NCBI GenBank assembly: GCA_010909725.1
Contig: JAACMV010000030.1
Location: 372,001-436,000 of the forward strand
Reading direction: 5' to 3'
DNA from: Picochlorum sp. 'celeri'
Lineage: Eukaryota; Chlorophyta; Trebouxiophyceae
Length of the DNA: 64,000 bases
Position numbers and translations under genes: made by a program. Below, piece by piece: positions 49,765-60,363 of the stretch (within the stretch, counting starts at the first letter, position 1; each line of letters begins with the position of its first letter). The notes beneath the pieces were generated by a model. It saw only the letters and a list, made by a program, of their open reading frames with translations, was not told the origin of the DNA and made no database searches.

Positions 49765-51132
49765 TTACACTGCTCCTTGATCCATAACGGCAGAACCAAC
49801 CTTTAGGAATGCATATATGTTTGCTCCATCGGCGAGACTGACATTATAATCTTCAGCACACTTTTTAGAATGTACATACACTTCCCTCATAATCTTTTCC
49901 AACTTTTCGTACACTTCTTTTCCTTCCCAAGCCAACATGGAGCGATTTTGAGCCATCTCAAGTCCACTCACTGCGACACCTCCTGAATTGGCCATCTTGC
50001 CTGGAACAAATCCAAGCTTGTGTGCCAATGCTCGGTCCACCCCCGCAGCAGTCGTTGGCATGTTGGCTCCTTCAATGATGGCCTTGCATCCCTTCTTCAC
50101 AAGAGCATCCACGTCAGCCTCATCGAGCTCATTCTGTGTTGCACATGGGAATGCAACATCAATCCTCTCCAATTCTTTTGCTTGCCATGGCTTTTGCCTG
50201 TTACCCAAGTAGACACACGTGTCTGACGAGTAATCCTCAAGAGATCCATTGTGCGTCGACTTGATGTCGCGCACCTGTTGCAACTGTTCTTTCGTGAAAC
50301 CATCCGGCTCAATCAGCGTTCCCTTGGAATCACTCATCGACACAACCTTGGCTCCACTCCACTCCAGTTTGGAGGCACAGAATCGAGCAACATTCCCACT
50401 GCCACTCAACGCACAGCGTGCCCCCTTCAACTCCACCCCAATATCAGGCAAAAACTCCCGAGCAAGAAAGACCACCCCAAACCCAGTAGCTTCCGGACGG
50501 CACCACGATCCTCCATACGACATGCCTTTGCCAGTCAAGGCTCCCTCAAACTTGCCACCATTCAACCTCTTATACTGCCCATACATGTACCCAATCTCCT
50601 TTCCACCCACACCGATATCTCCGGCAGGAACATCAACATCACCGGCAACATACCGAGCCAATTCCGTCATGTAACTTTGGCAGAACCGCATAATCTCTCC
50701 ATCAGATTTCCCTTTTGGATCAAAGTCAGATCCACCTTTCCCTGCTCCCAACGGCAACGTGGTCAAGGCATTCTTAAACACCTGCTCATATCCAAGCATC
50801 TTAATGATGGAGAGGTTCACGCTTCGATGGAACCTGGTACCCCCCTTGTATGGCCCAATGGCAGACGAGAACTGCACTCGATAGCCTCGATTGACCCGCA
50901 GGTTATTCTGATCATCAAGCCATGGAACCCGAAAGATTATTTGTCTCTCAGGCTCACACATTTGAGAAAATATTGGGAGATATCTCTCATCTGTGTCCAA
51001 TAATGGCTGGATAGACTTGGCGACTTCATTGACAGCATTAAGATATTCGGGCTGATCAGGGTCTCTGGCGTAAATTCCCTTGAGAATCTCCTTCAATTTT
51101 TCATTGGTAATACCGTGCAATATAGAATCCAT
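49765..51132 (-). CDS. NADP-type glutamate dehydrogenase (hexameric, GdhA class)
   Basis: Single exon, 455 residues, the standard length. The enzyme interconverts 2-oxoglutarate plus ammonium and glutamate. Visible motifs are GPYKGGTRFH, the catalytic Lys in PLGAGKGGSDFDP (about residue 125), CRPEATGFG, the nucleotide-binding GSGNVARFC (Gly-rich turn) and EGANMPTT. It is the bacterial/fungal/algal class I enzyme, unlike the mitochondrial NAD-GDH of land plants. No transit peptide is seen, so a cytosolic place is likely. It shares a 305 bp divergent promoter region with the TPR gene. Confidence 0.96.
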   Translation of the reverse strand: MDSILHGITNEKLKEILKGIYARDPDQPEYLNAVNEVAKSIQPLLDTDERYLPIFSQMCEPERQIIFRVPWLDDQNNLRVNRGYRVQFSSAIGPYKGGTRFHRSVNLSIIKMLGYEQVFKNALTTLPLGAGKGGSDFDPKGKSDGEIMRFCQSYMTELARYVAGDVDVPAGDIGVGGKEIGYMYGQYKRLNGGKFEGALTGKGMSYGGSWCRPEATGFGVVFLAREFLPDIGVELKGARCALSGSGNVARFCASKLEWSGAKVVSMSDSKGTLIEPDGFTKEQLQQVRDIKSTHNGSLEDYSSDTCVYLGNRQKPWQAKELERIDVAFPCATQNELDEADVDALVKKGCKAIIEGANMPTTAAGVDRALAHKLGFVPGKMANSGGVAVSGLEMAQNRSMLAWEGKEVYEKLEKIMREVYVHSKKCAEDYNVSLADGANIYAFLKVGSAVMDQGAV

Positions 51133-51437
51133 GGTTGCAAGTATTTTGAGAAATAAATCAATAGACTACTGCGTACTATTGGGTGTCGGAAGAGTGTGAT
51201 GCATCACCATATGGTGGGGTTTTTACTCAATTCCAAATCTAGGAACTTTTGCTTTTCTTAGAGTCGTATTAAGGAGTGTGTTTCGAATCTGATCAATCTT
51301 GTACTAACTGGGGAACAAAGCACAGCGTCTTGTGCACAAATATCCCTTTTGTTTTTATCTCATACAACTATTACACATGTACAGATCATAGATTTGCGTG
51401 TACAGCACACTTTGGGTGATCATCTTTTGAATGAAAT
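51133..51437. other. Divergent promoter region GDH / TPR protein
   Basis: 305 bp between divergent start codons. I see short AT-rich parts and CCAAT-free sequence, no gene and no strong palindrome. Confidence 0.4.
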
Positions 51438-52688
51438 ATGAATCATCCACATCCTCATTCTGTTCCAGGAAGAGGAAGCCACGCTACGCATGACAAAATA
51501 GAAGAAGTAACACATCTCTCTGTCAAGGGAGGGAGTATCAAGGCTACGCTTGGGTCACATGCGACACACATGTGCCCATGTGTCCATGAGAATCGACAGG
51601 CCAGATGGAATGACATTCCAAAAGCGACACAGGAGGACTTCAAGGGGACACGATGGTTGAGAATGGTCAAGGCATCGTGCCATGGGGATCGTCCATTGGA
51701 CACTGTGACGTTTCATTTGGACCCTGGGGCACAGACGGACAGCCTTCGGTTTGCCCTCAAGGTGATGTTTCATCAGCTACATAGGCTCAATTATCAGCCG
51801 ACGTTGAACAATTTACGAAGAAAGATGACACCAGCGGATAGAAGAGACTTTGATCAGTGTCTCCATGCGTCGGACCTTTCCATACGGAAAGGCAGTGAAG
51901 CATACTTTATCAAAGAATTTCAGGTTTTGGATGTCTTCTGGTTGTCCAAACCACGGCCTGAAACTAATTATGTGGGCATTTATGTGGTGTGTGATGGGTT
52001 TATGAACGATAAAGATCTCGATGATAATCCCGTCATTACAGATTTGTTTTCCAAATATTATGGGAATGGTCTACCATATGTCTTTGGCGGAGATTGCTTT
52101 ATTGGTAAAGCGAAATATAGAGACTATGTATTTGAGCCTGATATAGCAGAATCGAGAATGATGCCATTCACAGAGTTATTGGATTTGACGTGGGTGGATA
52201 TAGATAGAGATTTTCATGAAGGAATCATGCTACAGATGGATGCACTGAAATGGAATGCATCCCAACCCTGTCTGATTCGCTGCAATTATACGATCGAGCA
52301 GAAGCTACAAATTATCAAGAGAAGTCGAGTAGATTCCTATAAAACTGCAGGGAATGGATACATCAAAAAGGGAGAGTATGATAAAGCTGTGAAAGAGTAC
52401 ACCAAAGCTCTCTCTGAGTACCCAATGTTCTTGTCAGCAAGGAACAATAGAGCGCTGGCACATTTGAAATTAGGAAACTATGATGAGGCTGTGTGCGATG
52501 GTAGATTAGTACTAGAGATAGATCCATTGAATGATAGAGCACTGATGCGGGTTGCTACCGGATTAAAAGCCTTGGGAGATGGCACGAGTGCTGAAAAGAT
52601 GTTGAGAGATTTTCTCTCAAGTCCTGATGTGAGCGACATAGAAAAGGTTCCCGTTCGAAAGAAACTAAAAGAAATTATTGAAACATAA
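51438..52688 (+). CDS. TPR-domain protein of unknown function
   Basis: Single exon, 416 residues. The N-terminal 290 residues are not recognised; they contain His- and Cys-rich CPCVHENRQ, an LRFALKVMFHQLHRLNYQP helix and a Tyr/Phe-rich beta-type middle (YVGIYVVCDGFMNDKDLDD). Residues about 305-416 are TPR repeats: YKTAGNGYIKKGEYDKAVKEYTKAL, then ARNNRALAHLKLGNYDEAVCD, then a degenerate third repeat. Such C-terminal TPRs usually bind chaperone tails or other partners. TGTAA at 52700 is followed by the next ATG at 52743. Confidence 0.75.
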   Translation: MNHPHPHSVPGRGSHATHDKIEEVTHLSVKGGSIKATLGSHATHMCPCVHENRQARWNDIPKATQEDFKGTRWLRMVKASCHGDRPLDTVTFHLDPGAQTDSLRFALKVMFHQLHRLNYQPTLNNLRRKMTPADRRDFDQCLHASDLSIRKGSEAYFIKEFQVLDVFWLSKPRPETNYVGIYVVCDGFMNDKDLDDNPVITDLFSKYYGNGLPYVFGGDCFIGKAKYRDYVFEPDIAESRMMPFTELLDLTWVDIDRDFHEGIMLQMDALKWNASQPCLIRCNYTIEQKLQIIKRSRVDSYKTAGNGYIKKGEYDKAVKEYTKALSEYPMFLSARNNRALAHLKLGNYDEAVCDGRLVLEIDPLNDRALMRVATGLKALGDGTSAEKMLRDFLSSPDVSDIEKVPVRKKLKEIIET

Positions 52689-52742
52689 TAGTAGAGTAGT
52701 GTAAATGTAGAGGAGAAGGAGAGAATACTAGCAGTACTAACA

Positions 52743-53435
52743 ATGTCGCTCTTTTCTTCTGGAAATGTGTCCCACATGACCAAGGTTCTGAGGAAAAAGA
52801 CGGCAAAATCTGTCGATATATTCTTCCCAAAAGGTAAAAAATCATCTAAAGAAAGTGATCAATCAGAACCTGGCGCATCAGCGGAAGAAAGCCATACAAG
52901 GAGTCTTTCTGGGAAAGACACGACCAAGTCTTCTGCGTTGCTCCCTGTACAACAGCATGATCCTCATCCACACGATAGAAAACCTCTTGGGAAAAAGGAT
53001 CTAGTAGCAGCATTACCAGTGTATTTTCCTGAAGATGCAGTAGTCGCAGTCTTCCGGGAGCAAGGGGGTGTTTGCTTGAGTCAGAACTATAACCACCAGA
53101 ACCATGTGGGCGACTTTGACAGTATTACGCGTAGTGTTGATGGAGGTGATCGGGATGAGGCTATTCGACAAGGGATTATGTTTCAAGGAAGGCGTTTTGA
53201 AGTATATAGATATCACCCACCTCTTGTCTATGGTCGGGTTGCGGGGGTGCCAACGAACGAGTCTGTGGGGATTGCTGTGATCAAGCACACCATCATTCAC
53301 CATGATTGCTTGACTGAGGATGGTGAAGAGATTGACAAAGGAACGTATTGTTACATGGTGGTGACATATACATTGCCGGAGACATCCGCTAGAATCTTGA
53401 CCCAGGCACTGTCATATTGCTCCAAGTTCCTCTAA
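52743..53435 (+). CDS. Profilin-like fold protein, tentative
   Basis: Single exon, 230 residues. The first 90 residues are polar with many Lys, Ser and His. Residues about 95-230 have the order of a profilin-type domain: VAVFREQGGVCLSQNY (strands), an acidic helix, GIMFQGRRFEVYRYHPPLVYGR (the GxxxxxxRFxV...GR strands), SVGIAVIKH, and a final helix LTQALSYCSKFL. No actin-binding residue can be assigned, so the call is one of fold pattern only. Its last 24 bp overlap the end of the convergent pseudouridine synthase gene. Confidence 0.5.
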   Translation: MSLFSSGNVSHMTKVLRKKTAKSVDIFFPKGKKSSKESDQSEPGASAEESHTRSLSGKDTTKSSALLPVQQHDPHPHDRKPLGKKDLVAALPVYFPEDAVVAVFREQGGVCLSQNYNHQNHVGDFDSITRSVDGGDRDEAIRQGIMFQGRRFEVYRYHPPLVYGRVAGVPTNESVGIAVIKHTIIHHDCLTEDGEEIDKGTYCYMVVTYTLPETSARILTQALSYCSKFL

Positions 53436-54376
53436 GCTGCTTGTCAAGAGTGCATTGTGTTCAAACCATGTTGATGCGTGAATAGTCTCGTCAGAGAACC
53501 ATTCCTCATGAAATCGTCGTCGAAATGCTGCTGAGGTAAATATATCTCCCTCCTCCGGGGCACAGATGATGTTGATATCCTCACCATGGAGCCTGAATCG
53601 TATTGCTGCTGCATGCAAGTATCCCCGCTCTGGGCTATGGGCACGTGTGCCATATCTTGAGTCCCCAAGTATGGCAGAGCCGATAGATTTCATACTCACG
53701 CGTATTTGATGGGTTTTCCCCGTACTAGGTTTAAGTAGAAAAGAATATACAGGGGCTTCGGATTCCGTTACCACAAGTTTTGACGACACAAACGCCGTCA
53801 TTGCTGGGTTGTCCATGCTTCGAGCAAGCTTGTACGATCCCCGTCTCGATTTCAGAATATCACCTCGAATTCTTCCCATTTTCTTTTTTGGTTTTCGATC
53901 AGAAATAGCAACATAATATCTGTATTGTATGTCATACAAGTCGAGTCTGTATATATATATGTATACATGTGAGCAAAGAAGAAACATACTTGTGAACTGA
54001 ATTTGATTCAAACAGAGCACCCATCTCTCCAGCAGCTTCCTTGGACTTTGCACACAAGAGCACACCCGATGTGATAGAATCCAGCCTGTTGACATAGACA
54101 CAAGGTCGTGGTGAGAAGGCTCCGTGAAAACAGATTGTATACAATAGACGATACCCACCGATGTACCGGAAAGAGGTCCGTTACTGACTGATCATGGAAC
54201 CTCTCGTCCATCAGGACCTCTTTCATCGATTGAAAATACCCTTTTGATGTTTTTGATGAGTGAAATGAAGCATTTGGATGCTTATTCAGCGCAATAACAT
54301 GCGCATTTTCGAAAATGACTCGCGGACTATGCATGGACTCGTCTCGTATCAACCCTGACGATGGCCTTCGTAACAT
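53412..54376 (-). CDS. RluA-family RNA pseudouridine synthase
   Basis: Exons 54376-54159, 54085-53990 and 53919-53412, introns 73 and 70 bp; 273 residues. The first joint creates HRLDSITSG, the RluA signature with the catalytic Asp, and the second gives HKYYVAISDRKPKKKMG; both confirm the splicing. FLLKPSTGKTHQIRV is the third conserved motif. The enzyme isomerises uridine in rRNA or tRNA; the target site is unknown. The protein starts close to the catalytic domain without an S4 RNA-binding domain. Its stop lies inside the last codons of the neighbouring gene. Confidence 0.88.
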
Positions 54377-54515
54377 TACATATTCAGTTGAATCTTGATT
54401 AAATACAGATGAATAAAGTATCAGATTAACGACCTGTCCGTATCACGTCTTTTTCATGAAATAAAAATGCGTCTTCATTCTTGGTGGTGGAAAACCCATG
54501 TCATGACCATCATCA

Positions 54516-55698
54516 TCATCGTCGTCGTCGTCTTCCCCATGTATGTGTCCAATACGTCAAAACGTACGCATCTGGATACTCCTCACGACATGTCTTTGTC
54601 ACCTTTTCCGTGTGAATCTCCTTTGGCTTGCACTTTTCCCTGAATAATTCCCTCTTCTCTTTGCCCTCATATGCATGCCAATCATCCACAAACACCTTGC
54701 CAGCCTTTACTATTGTAATTGTTGGGTCATCACCTCGAATACTGTTCCACGCATCCACAGCTTGTTTCAAAATTATAGGACCAGTGAGCTGCTCTGGTTG
54801 AATATACTCTTCCGGTCCCTTGGCAAACAGCAGCTCTTCAATCAGTGTGGTGAAAAAGATCCAGAATGGATGCCCTGGGCTTGATGCAAACCATGCATTC
54901 TGCACCATACATCAATCATTATCTTCTATCAACTACATACAATACAGATGCAATGGAAAACAAGTGCACGCACCGGAATATTGTGAGAAAAGTCGACATC
55001 TGTTGACATTTCAGCCAAATACACTGTATTGTCCGTCACCAATCTATCCATTGGCCTCAGGCACCATGTATCCAAATCAGCATACACACCTCCATACTTG
55101 TGCATATACAATCCTCTGCACATATACATGCGTAGACACACGTGGTTGACGATACCTATACCCCATGCATGTATACATCATGATGGTACGCACCTGATCA
55201 TATCTGCCCTGTTAATCGGATACGGCATTCCTTCGTACGATTTCAAGAACTCGGGATAATACTTTTTGACAAACTTGTCATTATCGGCATCAGTCCAGAA
55301 TCTATACTCCCAGGTGGGATTGAGTTTCTTCCAACTCTCTGACCTGCATCATACCATCATCTATCAATACCTGATGACAGATCATCGCAGTATCAATAAC
55401 CATACCATCTCTTAAAGTTTTCAGGAATATCCTTATTCTTCCATGACTGATGAATAATCTCAGGCACAGGCCCAGCCTCCCAAGCCTCTCCAAGCAAACT
55501 CTTTCCATACGCCTCGCATATCGCATCATTATCCAACTTTGCCACCCAGAATGAGATATCTCCAGACTTTGCCCTCCTCTTACAGCTTGCCACATCCCAT
55601 TGCACCTTGTATTGGTGTAATGTTGGCCCTCGCAGGAGGACCAGCCCGCCAGTCAACGCCAGCGCAACTGCGACGGCCAAGAACCTAAGCGATAACAT
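54516..55698 (-). CDS. GT32-type glycosyltransferase with DXD motif
   Basis: Exons 55698-55406, 55342/55343-55194, 55115-54974 and 54899-54516 (second exon best from 55343), introns 62, 78 and 74 bp; 322 residues. LRFLAVAVALALTGGLVLL at residues 4-22 is a signal anchor, so the enzyme is a type II Golgi protein. IPEIIHQSWKNKDIPE-like, WEYRFWTD, RADMIRGLYMHKYGGVYADLDTW (with the metal-binding DxD) and a late GHPFWIFF follow the GT32 family of Och1-like mannosyltransferases and sphingolipid mannosyltransferases. The C-terminus ends in THTWGRRRRR. The acceptor is unknown. Confidence 0.87.
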
Positions 55699-56156
55699 TT
55701 TTATCAGCGTTCCTGTCAGGAATAATTAGATAATATCTATTGATGACCTATGAATCGCTCATAACCGACTCTGGAAGTACAATGAGCCACACGTGTTTTC
55801 TTGAACAACGCAGCGTCGTTGATTGGGGATCTGTGACCCTGTATGACCAGATTGGACAATCTGGTTCTCTTCAAATGATATTCTAGTACAGTTTAGTATG
55901 TATTAGATATCAATGGGCGACTATTATTGACCATCATCATCTTGGCCATGGGGAGAGTTCCACATCGCACAGTCCAAGCCATGTCTGGGGGGCATCCACA
56001 TCAGCATGACCATGATCTTCTGGTCACGAGTCATGCCAACATCATTTATGGCATGTTAATGGCACGAATATACAATACAACACAATATTGAGAGGAGAGA
56101 GAGCAAAAGACACACGTGTTACAGGAAAAAGAAAAAACTACATGGTGTTTGAAAAA
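55699..56156. other. Spacer between GT32 and NDUFB8 genes
   Basis: 458 bp. It must hold the 3' end of the NDUFB8 gene and the promoter of the glycosyltransferase gene. I see no gene, RNA or strong repeat apart from the GA-rich ATTGAGAGGAGAGAGAGC at 56086-56103. Confidence 0.4.
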
Positions 56157-56563
56157 CTACAGCCCTGGGCTCTCTTTTGGAACATACACGAGCTGCTTTT
56201 CCTTGACAAATGGCCTTCTAGATTCTGGATGTGATGCCGTTGTTAATGCACCGAGAGCTGCAAACGATAAGAGTCCTCCAGCCAGCCATGTCAGTGCATA
56301 TCGCGGTGTCACCTGTGTGTACTCGTCCAGACAAGGTTCTGGCACAGTGGTCCCATCATCCCATGTCCTGCAAACCAAATGCAACCATATAGCCAAAATA
56401 CAATCGTACAACAAGAGTGTTATAAAACGTACATTTCATCCTGCTCCGCCAAGGGCTGAGAAGGTGGCTCTGGACGGGCCAAAGGTCCCCCACCTCCACC
56501 CCGAACAGCAATAGCATTCCTTGCTTGCCGTGCACTTCTAGAGATGGCAACAATGGATTTCAT
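56157..56563 (-). CDS. NDUFB8: Mitochondrial complex I subunit NDUFB8 (ASHI)
   Basis: Exons 56563-56433 and 56367-56157, intron 65 bp (GTACGT...CAG), 113 residues. The first 30 residues are a presequence-like stretch (MKSIVAISRSARQARNAIAV). The joint gives MTWDDGTTVPEPCLDEY, the NDUFB8 hallmark, followed by one membrane span (YALTWLAGGLLSFAALGAL) and a short intermembrane tail with FVKEKQLVYVPKE. It is an accessory subunit of the proton-pumping arm of complex I. It is the second complex I subunit of this window, 24 kb from NDUFB3. Confidence 0.88.
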
Positions 56564-57025
56564 TTCCCAATTTGTATATATATGTGATAGCAATCAATGT
56601 CTACGGTGCTACGTCGTCGTTGAAATCGCTGCTCAAGGATTCATGAATGGCTCTCTGCGATAGACGGGTCGGTCTTGTTAAGCGTTACTGTTGTTACTAT
56701 TAAAATACAATTTTTTTCGATTCTGTGAAGATAACGCATAGGTTTCTTCTATGTATTGGCGAGAGGGAATCAGTCCCATCAAGGTTTTGGCTGTTTTAAT
56801 GTTCTATTTATGAACAGATCGATCGATCGATCTCGAGAGAGCTGGCCATGCATGGTAGGTAGGCCACATATGTGATATATATCTTGAAAATCATCATCAT
56901 CATGATAGGACACCAGTCTATACATACGCATGTATAGTAGTTCACAGTTTTACCAACCTATAATGATAATAATGAAGAAACATCATGTATTGATGCAAAA
57001 TGAAACAGGGCATTGTTGTTGTTGT
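56564..57025. other. Spacer with GATC and short repeats
   Basis: 462 bp between two minus-strand genes. It contains GATCGATCGATCGATC at about 56819-56834 and a GATATATAT track near 56870. No gene or RNA is visible; it should contain the NDUFB8 promoter and the 3' end of the gene ending at 57026. Confidence 0.45.
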
Positions 57026-58639
57026 TCAGAAATCCCAGACGGCTTTGGCTCCTGCTAATACTGTCCATGCCTCTCCTTGTCTGACTGCCACCATACCAGG
57101 ATGACATGACATTCCATTACCAAGATCGAATTCTGTCGAAAACTCGAGAGTATCGGGTCTCATGTCAACTGCATTTGATGATGTGTTGACCATGCTCTTT
57201 CCCATGCTGGCCACCCATCTGGCAAATCCGTCAGCCACCTTGTCACCGACTGAAAGATTCCATGTCGTTGTATTTGCATTCATCATAGTTTTAGGAGAAT
57301 CGCTTGCCATCCATCCATGGACGGCAAGATTCTGTCCCAGGGAGAGGGCAAAGCTGGTGCTCACCTCCACAGCGGGAGTGGCACCATCATTGGATACTCT
57401 GGAGGATGTCAAAAAGTCTGTGGCGTATCGAATCAGGTTGGACCCTTGATCTCCTTGTTGAGATTCTAATAAAGACATTCCAATCGATAGCGCTTTGGTT
57501 GGCGCAGCGAGAAGTTGCACCAGGGCCTTGTCATCTGCCTCCTCTCCTTCATTCTTGAAATACGCTCCAGTGAACCAGAGTCTCGATGAGCTCAGCATCG
57601 CTCCGACCACGGATCCTCGCCCCCTATCATGTAATAAAGGGTTTCCTTCTGAAGTCCCTGCTGTAAGTCCACGTCCAGAGAATGGATTCAGTGTGTATGT
57701 CACATCATTCCCACGAGCACCAAATGGTGCAAACATGAGCCTGACATGTGGACTCAACCCAAATGAATACAAAACCTTTTGAAGATTAAATTGATCTTCT
57801 GACGAACCGTCAATATCAACATCAGCGAGAATGAAATCTTTACCTTGCCGGAACTGCCCACGCGTCTGCAATGTCAATGACGTTCCCAACTGCATCCCAG
57901 TCTCAACCAAAGGATCCACAGTAGAGTCTGGATCGCCACCAGACCACAACAGCCCCCCACCGAGAGCAAGTCTTCCACCAACGGATCGCATCAAACCGCT
58001 CCCGGATCGCTGGACATCCACGTTCCTGTGCGCCCCTGACGACTCCTTGTGTGGAGAAGATACCCGAGAGGCATGCATCCCTGGAGCAGCATCCTCATCA
58101 TCACGTATGATACCCAATCGCTCCTCTACAGCAGATAATCGCTGCCTCACATCAACATCCTTTTCAAACAACTCACGCACAAGGCGTTTCAATGCATGGA
58201 TAGGATCCCTACACAGTCCATATATATTGTTGTTTCAATTGTTCAACATCCCTACACACTGCAGTGTCCAGCAGTCCACGTACGAGTCATACCCACGCTC
58301 TTCCTTCTTCTTCCTATCCCTCATCGCTTTGAAATAAAAGGATGGTATACCAAGGACCATCAAACCAAGTATAAATGAGATGGAATCGAATCGTCGTTTT
58401 GGTTCGTCGTCGTCGCCAAAGTCGTCCCTCCAAAAGTTTTCACTTCCACCTCCACCCCCTATTCCACCTCCACCTGGAGGACCTGCTCCATTGCATCGTA
58501 TACGATTATGAATAGATGATTTTGATGGGAATGGAACTGAGGGAATCACTCTGATCACCCGAGCAGTCCCTCGAGGAAACACTCCCGCCTTGGGACCGAA
58601 AGAGACCGCCACGTTTCCCCCTCTCGATATCCGATGCAT
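57026..58639 (-). CDS. Plastid-targeted membrane protein with beta-rich C-terminal domain, unknown
   Basis: Exons 58639-58284 and 58208-57026, intron 75 bp (GTACGT...TAG), 512 residues. The first 55 residues are basic, Ser-rich and free of acids, like a plastid transit peptide. Then comes a Gly-rich stretch, a hydrophobic helix (ISFILGLMVLGIPSFYF, about 95-110) with a basic follow-up, and a short coiled coil (RQRLSAVEERLGIIRD). Residues about 190-512 are beta-rich with alternating hydrophobic residues (SVGGRLALGGGLLWSGG, QLGTSLTLQTRGQF, MSLLESQQGDQG...), which looks like a beta barrel of the envelope or thylakoid. I do not know the family. Confidence 0.6.
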
Positions 58640-58686
58640 CGCAATATATAAGGTATTATTACTATTGAATACTCAATGGCTCAATA

Positions 58687-59963
58687 TTACATACAGATGC
58701 AGGCGTGGCATTGTTGCCAATCTTTTGTCATCCTGCTATTTTTATTCGGATTCTGCCTGCTCTGCTGTTGTTGTTGTTGTTGGGTCTTGTTCGCACAATG
58801 GCAACCCTCATCATAGTATCTCCAAGACCCGTATCCATACACACGAGCCATGATGGTGGCAAGTCGAGGATCATGCTCTATCAATTGATCACGAGTCTTG
58901 ATTCCAGACGTCACATCATCCCTCTTGGTTGCATGAAACCACGCCTGAGACATTTCAGCCCAGTACTCTTCTGGATTGGCCATCACATAGCTCTGTGGAT
59001 CATACATATTGTTCCGAAGGGCAGCATAGTAGGCATCCTTAATACCACAGTACAAGTCTGTATCATTATATAGTCCCAGATTCATGACAGCATGGGCGAA
59101 TTCGTGAACTAGTATAGACTCGTATGGATACCTGTCTTTTCCCACCACACCAAGAATGTTGTCTTCTCCACAGCTGAGGACAGGACAGGCAACCGTCGCA
59201 CCCAAGCCGCGAGTATCATGTTCAAATGATCTTTTTGAACTGCCATGTGATGGTGGCTCTATGTACTCTCCCCGCAGATGCGCATGTGCAGGTATATCAG
59301 TTGTTTTCTGATCACGCCCAATGATGGCAACTTCCAACCCCAAGCACAGCATGGAATCAATCATATGAAGAGGGACAGATTCCAACATCCGATCTATAAT
59401 CTCTATGGATTTCTCTACCGCAGCATACTCGACTGCACGCACAAAGGAACATATAGGTATCCCATGCGCTGTGGCCCCTCGGCATGTGTATTGTCCCCAC
59501 TCCTCATCCCGTGGACTCGGTAGACAGGAATGTATATGATGCAGTGGCACCAAGGCATCATGGCTGGTTACTTCTACGACACACGTGTCCTGGGTATTCG
59601 TGTATATAGACACTGTGCTGTACGAATCCTGCGCACAAAATCTACCAATAACCTGTCCCTGAGGATACAGCCGTACCACCCACGAGTGATTCACATACGT
59701 CTCTGCACCATTATTATTAGGGGTAGTATTAGGGGTAATACTGTTGATGATATACCACGTATTCATACAAATTATGAAGAAGAAGAAGCAAAGGAAAAGA
59801 GAAAGAAAGCAAACGTTGCCGTACGTTGGGTATACACCTGCCCAGGGCAAATCCTTGTATACAGCCTCTCCCCTCCATCATGATGTATCCAGTACAATGC
59901 CACCCCTTGCCCATCCGTCACATTTGATACTCGCACCAGAGCATGATCAGCTCTCCCTCTCAT
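58687..59963 (-). CDS. Fusion of a VHL-like beta domain and a HEXXH metalloprotease domain
   Basis: Exons 59963-59836 and 59740-58687, intron 95 bp (GTATAC...CAG, phase chosen to keep the frame; donor could be two bases upstream), 393 residues from the ATG at 59963. Residues about 8-75 follow the VHL beta-domain pattern: VRVSNVTDGQGVALYWIHHDG, a PG turn, TYVNHSWVVRLYPQGQVIGRF. The protease part has HEFAHAVM at about 253 and an Asn-Pro-Glu-Glu-Tyr-Trp-Ala-Glu segment near 297-303, whose Glu could be the third zinc ligand; so a zincin of gluzincin type. The C-terminus is Gln-rich with several Cys. No signal peptide is seen at this start, and an upstream exon remains possible. Substrates are unknown. 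Confidence 0.7.
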
Positions 59964-60363
59964 CTCTTGATCACTCCTCCTCACACTAACTCCAACAAGG
60001 GACGTCCCCTCTGCTCTGTTCTTCCTTTGTGCATATTATTTTCATCAGAGATATCTAGGGGTATATGCCCTGCCCGGCATGTATTTTTTTTCTTCTCGTA
60101 TTCAAACAAATAATACCATGACTAGTATTAACCAAAATCATATCACACTATGAGGATGGAACAGAAGAAGGACACGTTTATTCTAGTTTTTCAACTTGCT
60201 TCTTCCGTGTTTGTAATATAAAAACTGCAGTCGTGGACCAACGTACCAGAGCACATGCTCTTCTCTTACAAAGACCAGTCCTACGACACTTAATAATAAT
60301 ACACCATTCCAATCCATCGATGAATTAGAGCATACGGAAGAATAGTAGATAAAGATCATCATC
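59964..60363. other. Divergent promoter region VHL-protease / GH1 genes
   Basis: 400 bp between divergent start codons, containing T-rich (60086-60100) and AT-rich parts. An additional 5' exon of the VHL-protease gene could lie here. No RNA gene was seen. Confidence 0.4.

Noticed and set aside
58687..59963. Reading the zinc protease as a toxin-type metalloprotease
   Set aside because: Only the general HEXXH and Glu layout is shared. There is no delivery domain or signal, and the gene is a normal spliced nuclear gene.
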